In this document: positions 61,716 through 64,000 of the stretch, in pieces | Layout of the letters: every line of letters starts with the position of its first letter | How positions within the stretch are numbered: the first letter of the stretch is position 1 | NCBI GenBank assembly: GCA_016208495.1 | Contig: JACQXX010000095.1 | Location: 1-64,000 of the forward strand | Direction of reading: 5' to 3' | Length of the DNA stretch: 64,000 bases | DNA from: Acidobacteriota bacterium | GTDB taxonomy: Bacteria; Acidobacteriota; Blastocatellia; Chloracidobacteriales; Chloracidobacteriaceae | Program-made: the position numbers and the translations under genes | Notes under the pieces: model-generated | The model's input: the letters and a program-made list of their open reading frames with translations, nothing else | Database searches by the model: none | Told to the model about the DNA's origin: nothing

Positions 61716-61829
61716 ATGAAGAATGAAGAAAGTGATTAGTGGTTAGTTTTTGGTTCTTCTTCGAAAGTATTGATTTCTAACCACTAATCACTAACCACTA
61801 ATCACTAACCACTAATCACTAACCACTAA
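61716..61829. repeat. Inverted CACTAATCACTAAC array
   Basis: GTGATTAGTGGTTAG (61734-61748) faces four copies of CTAACCACTAATCA beginning near 61780. The core TTTTTGGTTCTTCTTCGAAA lies between. The left has one unit and the right has four, so the hairpin is asymmetric. Confidence 0.85.
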
Positions 61830-61872
61830 GGGAGCGTTAAAAAATAAGTTCCTGGGGCGCGTTCTGCCACGT

Positions 61873-62035
61873 CCAGGTTTTGGTCTTGCACCGCGAAGCG
61901 TTGCCGTTCGGATAGCCGGTCGGTTGGCCGCTTTGGGCCTACCACCGGATCCAAAGGCCTGATTCCCAAACGAAAACGGGAAGTTGATTTTTTACAGTCC
62001 CTAACCATATTCTTCATTCTCAATTCTTCATTCTT
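61873..62035. repeat. Single arm of the nested palindrome family and ATTCTTCATTCT string
   Basis: GCACCGCGAAGCGTTGCCGT and GATAGCCGGTCGGTTGGCCG match the left outer arm of 920-1101. It is followed at 62010-62033 by ATTCTTCATTCTCAATTCTT, which leads straight into the NUDIX ATG. Confidence 0.75.
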
Positions 62036-62566
62036 ATGCCTGCACGACTTTTGGATCAGACGTTTCTTCATCGTGGACGTGTTTTTGACGTCTCGCACGA
62101 CTCGATTGAACTTGAATCCGGCCTGAGGGCTGAAATTGATATCGTCCATCACAACGGCGGGGCGGCAGTGTTACCACTTTTTGAAAACGGCGATGTCCTG
62201 CTGGTGAAACAATATCGCCACCCAGCCAAAGAAGTTTTGACCGAAATTCCAGCCGGACGCCTTGAACCCGGCGAAGACCCGCTCCTGGCCGCCGAACGCG
62301 AGCTTGAAGAAGAAACCGGCTGGAAAGCAGGAAAGATTGAATTTTTGACAAAGTTCTATGCCCTGCCGGGATATAGCACTGAGGTTCTCTATTGCTATCT
62401 GGCAACGGACTTAACGCCGGGCACGACGCAACTTGATGAAGATGAAGAGATTAATCTGCTTCGTGTCCCATTTTCCGAAGCACTTCGCATGGTCGAAGCT
62501 GGGGAAATTAAAGACGCCAAAACGATGATGTCAGTGCTGCTCACCGCCCGGAGAATGGCAAGGTGA
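62036..62566 (+). CDS. NUDIX hydrolase, ADP-ribose pyrophosphatase type
   Basis: The 176-residue protein contains the Nudix box G74-x5-E80-x7-R-E-L-x-E-E-x-G (GRLEPGEDPLLAAERELEEE). FLTKFYALPGYSTEVLYCYLA downstream is typical of ADP-ribose pyrophosphatases. Its start follows a repeat string and its stop (TGA in AAGGTGAC) is the first unit of a GTGACAAG array, so both ends of the gene are bounded by repeats. Confidence 0.93.
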   Translation: MPARLLDQTFLHRGRVFDVSHDSIELESGLRAEIDIVHHNGGAAVLPLFENGDVLLVKQYRHPAKEVLTEIPAGRLEPGEDPLLAAERELEEETGWKAGKIEFLTKFYALPGYSTEVLYCYLATDLTPGTTQLDEDEEINLLRVPFSEALRMVEAGEIKDAKTMMSVLLTARRMAR

Positions 62567-62700
62567 CAGAGTGACAAATGACAAGGTGACATCTGACAAA
62601 GTGACAAGGTGACAATGGTTGGCTAAGTGCTTATTTGTCACCTTGTTATCGTGTCATTTGTCACCCTGTCACCCTGTCACCTTGTCCCCTTGTCATTCTC
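62567..62700. repeat. Inverted GTGACAAG arrays spanning a convergent gap
   Basis: Left units are GTGACAAATGACAAGGTGAC and relatives. The core is ATGGTTGGCTAAGTGCTTAT. The right array is TTGTCACCTTGTTATC, then CACCCTGTCACC and CTTGTCCCCTTGTCA. The stops of both flanking genes fall in repeat units (TGA in GGTGAC for NUDIX; TCA read as TGA on the other strand for VWA). The core is shared with 58310-58619. Confidence 0.93.
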
Positions 62701-63909
62701 TCACTTCTGCGCTGACGGAATGCCGTTTGTCGCGGCCCATTCGCTGATGTCTCGTCGGTTGATCGCCGCAGCCATCAAATCCGGAAATAAATCGGGTGTG
62801 CAGGCAAACGCCGGTACGCCCAAAGCTGCAAAATGCGCCGCGTTGTTGTGGTCATAACAGGGGGCACCGCTGTCACTGAGCGCCAGGAGCGCCACCACCT
62901 GCACGCCTGAACCCACCAGATGTGCGACACGTCGGCGCATTTCTTCCTGATTTCCACCTTCATACAAATCACTGATCAATACCAGAATTGTTTCCTGCGG
63001 GCGTCGAATCAGATTCTGGCAATAGGCCAGCGCCCGGTTAATGTCGGTGCCACCGCCAAGTTGTGTTCCAAAAAGGACTTCGACCGGATCCTGGAGCTTT
63101 TCCGTCAAATCGACAATGGCGGTATCAAACACCACCAGACTGGTCGAAACCGCTGGAAGCGAAGCCAGCACCGCCGCAAAAATACTCGAATACACCACCG
63201 ACGTCGCCATCGAGCCACTCTGATCAACACACAGCACAATGTCCCGAAGTGAAGACCGCTTGCGACCATACCCAATGCGAACTTCGGGAATGATGGTCCG
63301 ATATTCCTTCTGGTAGTTCTTCAAATTAGCCTTGATCGTTCGATTCCAGTCAATTTCATTGTGGCGTGGACGGCGATTTCGAATGGCCCGGTTCAGACTC
63401 CCCAGAACCGCCTGCCGGGTCGGATTGGCCAGCTTGCGCTGCAAATCTTCAACCACTTTGCGAACCACCATCCGGGCCGTGTCTTTGGTTTTTCCGGGCA
63501 TCACGTGACTGAGTGAAACCAGCGTTGCAACGAGATGCACATCGGCTTCGACCGCTTCCAAAAGTTCGGGTTCCATCAGCATTTGCCGGAGGTTCAACCG
63601 CTCAAGCGCATCCTTTTGCATCACGCGCACAACCGACGTCGGAAAATAGGTTCGAATGTCTCCCAGCCAGCGAGCCACTTTCGGTGCCGACCCGCCCAAT
63701 CCGGCGCTGCGTGGGGCGGGCTGCACGCCATCTCCGCCCATATCGCCTCCGGCACCATAGAGCGCCTGAAGTGCCTGGTCAATCGTGACGTCGGTTCCGG
63801 TGAGGCAGGCACCCGTACCGTCAGCCGGTCCGCCGCCTAAAATCAATCGCCATCGGCGAAGGCGTTCTTCTTCAGAAAAATTTGGAGTTGAGGATGTTTG
63901 GTCAGGCAT
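62701..63909 (-). CDS. VWA domain protein (CoxE-like)
   Basis: The 402-residue protein has a helical N-terminal part with a Gly-rich insert (about 45-75). The von Willebrand A domain starts near residue 222 with the MIDAS D229-Q-S231-G-S233, followed by GGGTDINRAL near 290 and ISDLYEGG near 325. It resembles CoxE/YehP-like VWA proteins that pair with MoxR-type AAA ATPases, often beside DUF5682 and SWIM zinc-finger genes. Any such partner would lie to the right, beyond the window. Confidence 0.88.
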   Translation of the reverse strand: MPDQTSSTPNFSEEERLRRWRLILGGGPADGTGACLTGTDVTIDQALQALYGAGGDMGGDGVQPAPRSAGLGGSAPKVARWLGDIRTYFPTSVVRVMQKDALERLNLRQMLMEPELLEAVEADVHLVATLVSLSHVMPGKTKDTARMVVRKVVEDLQRKLANPTRQAVLGSLNRAIRNRRPRHNEIDWNRTIKANLKNYQKEYRTIIPEVRIGYGRKRSSLRDIVLCVDQSGSMATSVVYSSIFAAVLASLPAVSTSLVVFDTAIVDLTEKLQDPVEVLFGTQLGGGTDINRALAYCQNLIRRPQETILVLISDLYEGGNQEEMRRRVAHLVGSGVQVVALLALSDSGAPCYDHNNAAHFAALGVPAFACTPDLFPDLMAAAINRRDISEWAATNGIPSAQK

Positions 63910-63912
63910 AGG

Positions 63913-63945
63913 AATCAGGGTTCAGGGTTCAGGGTTCAGGGTTGT
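63913..63945. repeat. GGGTTCA heptamer array (4 tracts)
   Basis: GGG occurs at 63918, 63925, 63932 and 63939. It begins just upstream of the VWA start codon at 63909. Confidence 0.9.
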
Positions 63946-63948
63946 TGA

Positions 63949-63991
63949 GTATCATTAAATCGTATACAGGAAAGTATCATAAATTGTATAC
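63949..63991. promoter_or_regulatory. Two direct copies of a GTAT...ATAC dyad
   Basis: GTATCATTAAATCGTATAC (63949-63967) and GTATCATAAATTGTATAC (63974-63991) are spaced 25 bp apart start to start. Each has GTAT at one end and ATAC at the other, as in an operator half-site pair. They could be binding sites upstream of the VWA gene or of a gene beyond the edge. The window ends too soon to decide. Confidence 0.4.
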
Positions 63992-64000
63992 ACCGTTATA

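Noticed and set aside
1-64000. tRNA or rRNA genes
   Set aside because: No tRNA cloverleaf with a terminal CCA or T-loop consensus and no rRNA segment was noticed; a covariance-model search is needed to be sure.

Overview
The window looks like chromosome of a soil- or sludge-type bacterium, most likely an Acidobacteriota member (Blastocatellia-like). The reasons are: roughly 50% GC; many unlinked single-domain enzymes (three DinB proteins, two Uma2 nucleases, SnoaL-like proteins, GNATs, alpha/beta hydrolases); an ECF sigma factor / Ser-Thr kinase-TPR / giant SBBP-repeat secreted protein locus; and unusually rich intergenic repeats. This placement is an inference from gene style; no rRNA or tRNA gene is present to fix it.

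Layout. 0-7.3 kb is accessory: a transposase remnant, an orphan DUF433 antitoxin-like gene, a Uma2 nuclease, an AT-rich secreted protein, a 373-bp element with terminal inverted repeats, and a two-gene ATPase/HNH operon resembling the Septu anti-phage system. 7.3-22.8 kb carries housekeeping and stress genes: DinB, hydrolase, ester cyclase, clade 3 catalase with a good terminator, a membrane protein with a spermidine-synthase-like domain, GNAT, scramblase-like protein, rhomboid protease, YciI plus AraC regulator. 22.8-31.3 kb is a signalling and surface locus (kinase, sigma factor, 1,486-residue SBBP/Ig-like/delta-60 protein). 31.4-48.6 kb mixes small membrane zinc-ribbon proteins, a Uma2 protein with a repetitive coiled-coil tail, a D-2-hydroxyacid dehydrogenase, YdeI-type and ATP-grasp proteins, HEAT, DUF2199, TrmO and a damaged LRR gene. 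48.6-64 kb carries a PAS protein, GNAT, DUF2809, esterase, lipoprotein, DinB, methyltransferase, Mth938-like protein, more zinc-ribbon membrane proteins, a fused diadenylate cyclase/YbbR protein, an ICMT-like methyltransferase, a NUDIX hydrolase and a VWA protein.

The most unusual content is between the genes. Several families of short-unit arrays (7-mers GGGTTCA/GGGTTCC; GTGACAAG; CTTCAGCCC; CACTAATCACTAAC; ATTCTTCATTCTCA) recur. Many are arranged as a left array, a non-repetitive core and a complementary right array, so they could fold as long hairpins. They abut gene ends and in places supply stop codons or terminal codons (NUDIX, VWA, TrmO, DUF2809). The heptamer arrays have G-tracts every 7 nt and often end in a conserved GGGTTTTCGAA. 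Alongside them are MITE-like palindromic elements, including one complete 157-bp copy with perfect 18-bp terminal inverted repeats and a 202-bp insertion that interrupts another copy and is flanked by TTA duplications.

No CRISPR array, tRNA, rRNA or intact transposase gene was seen.
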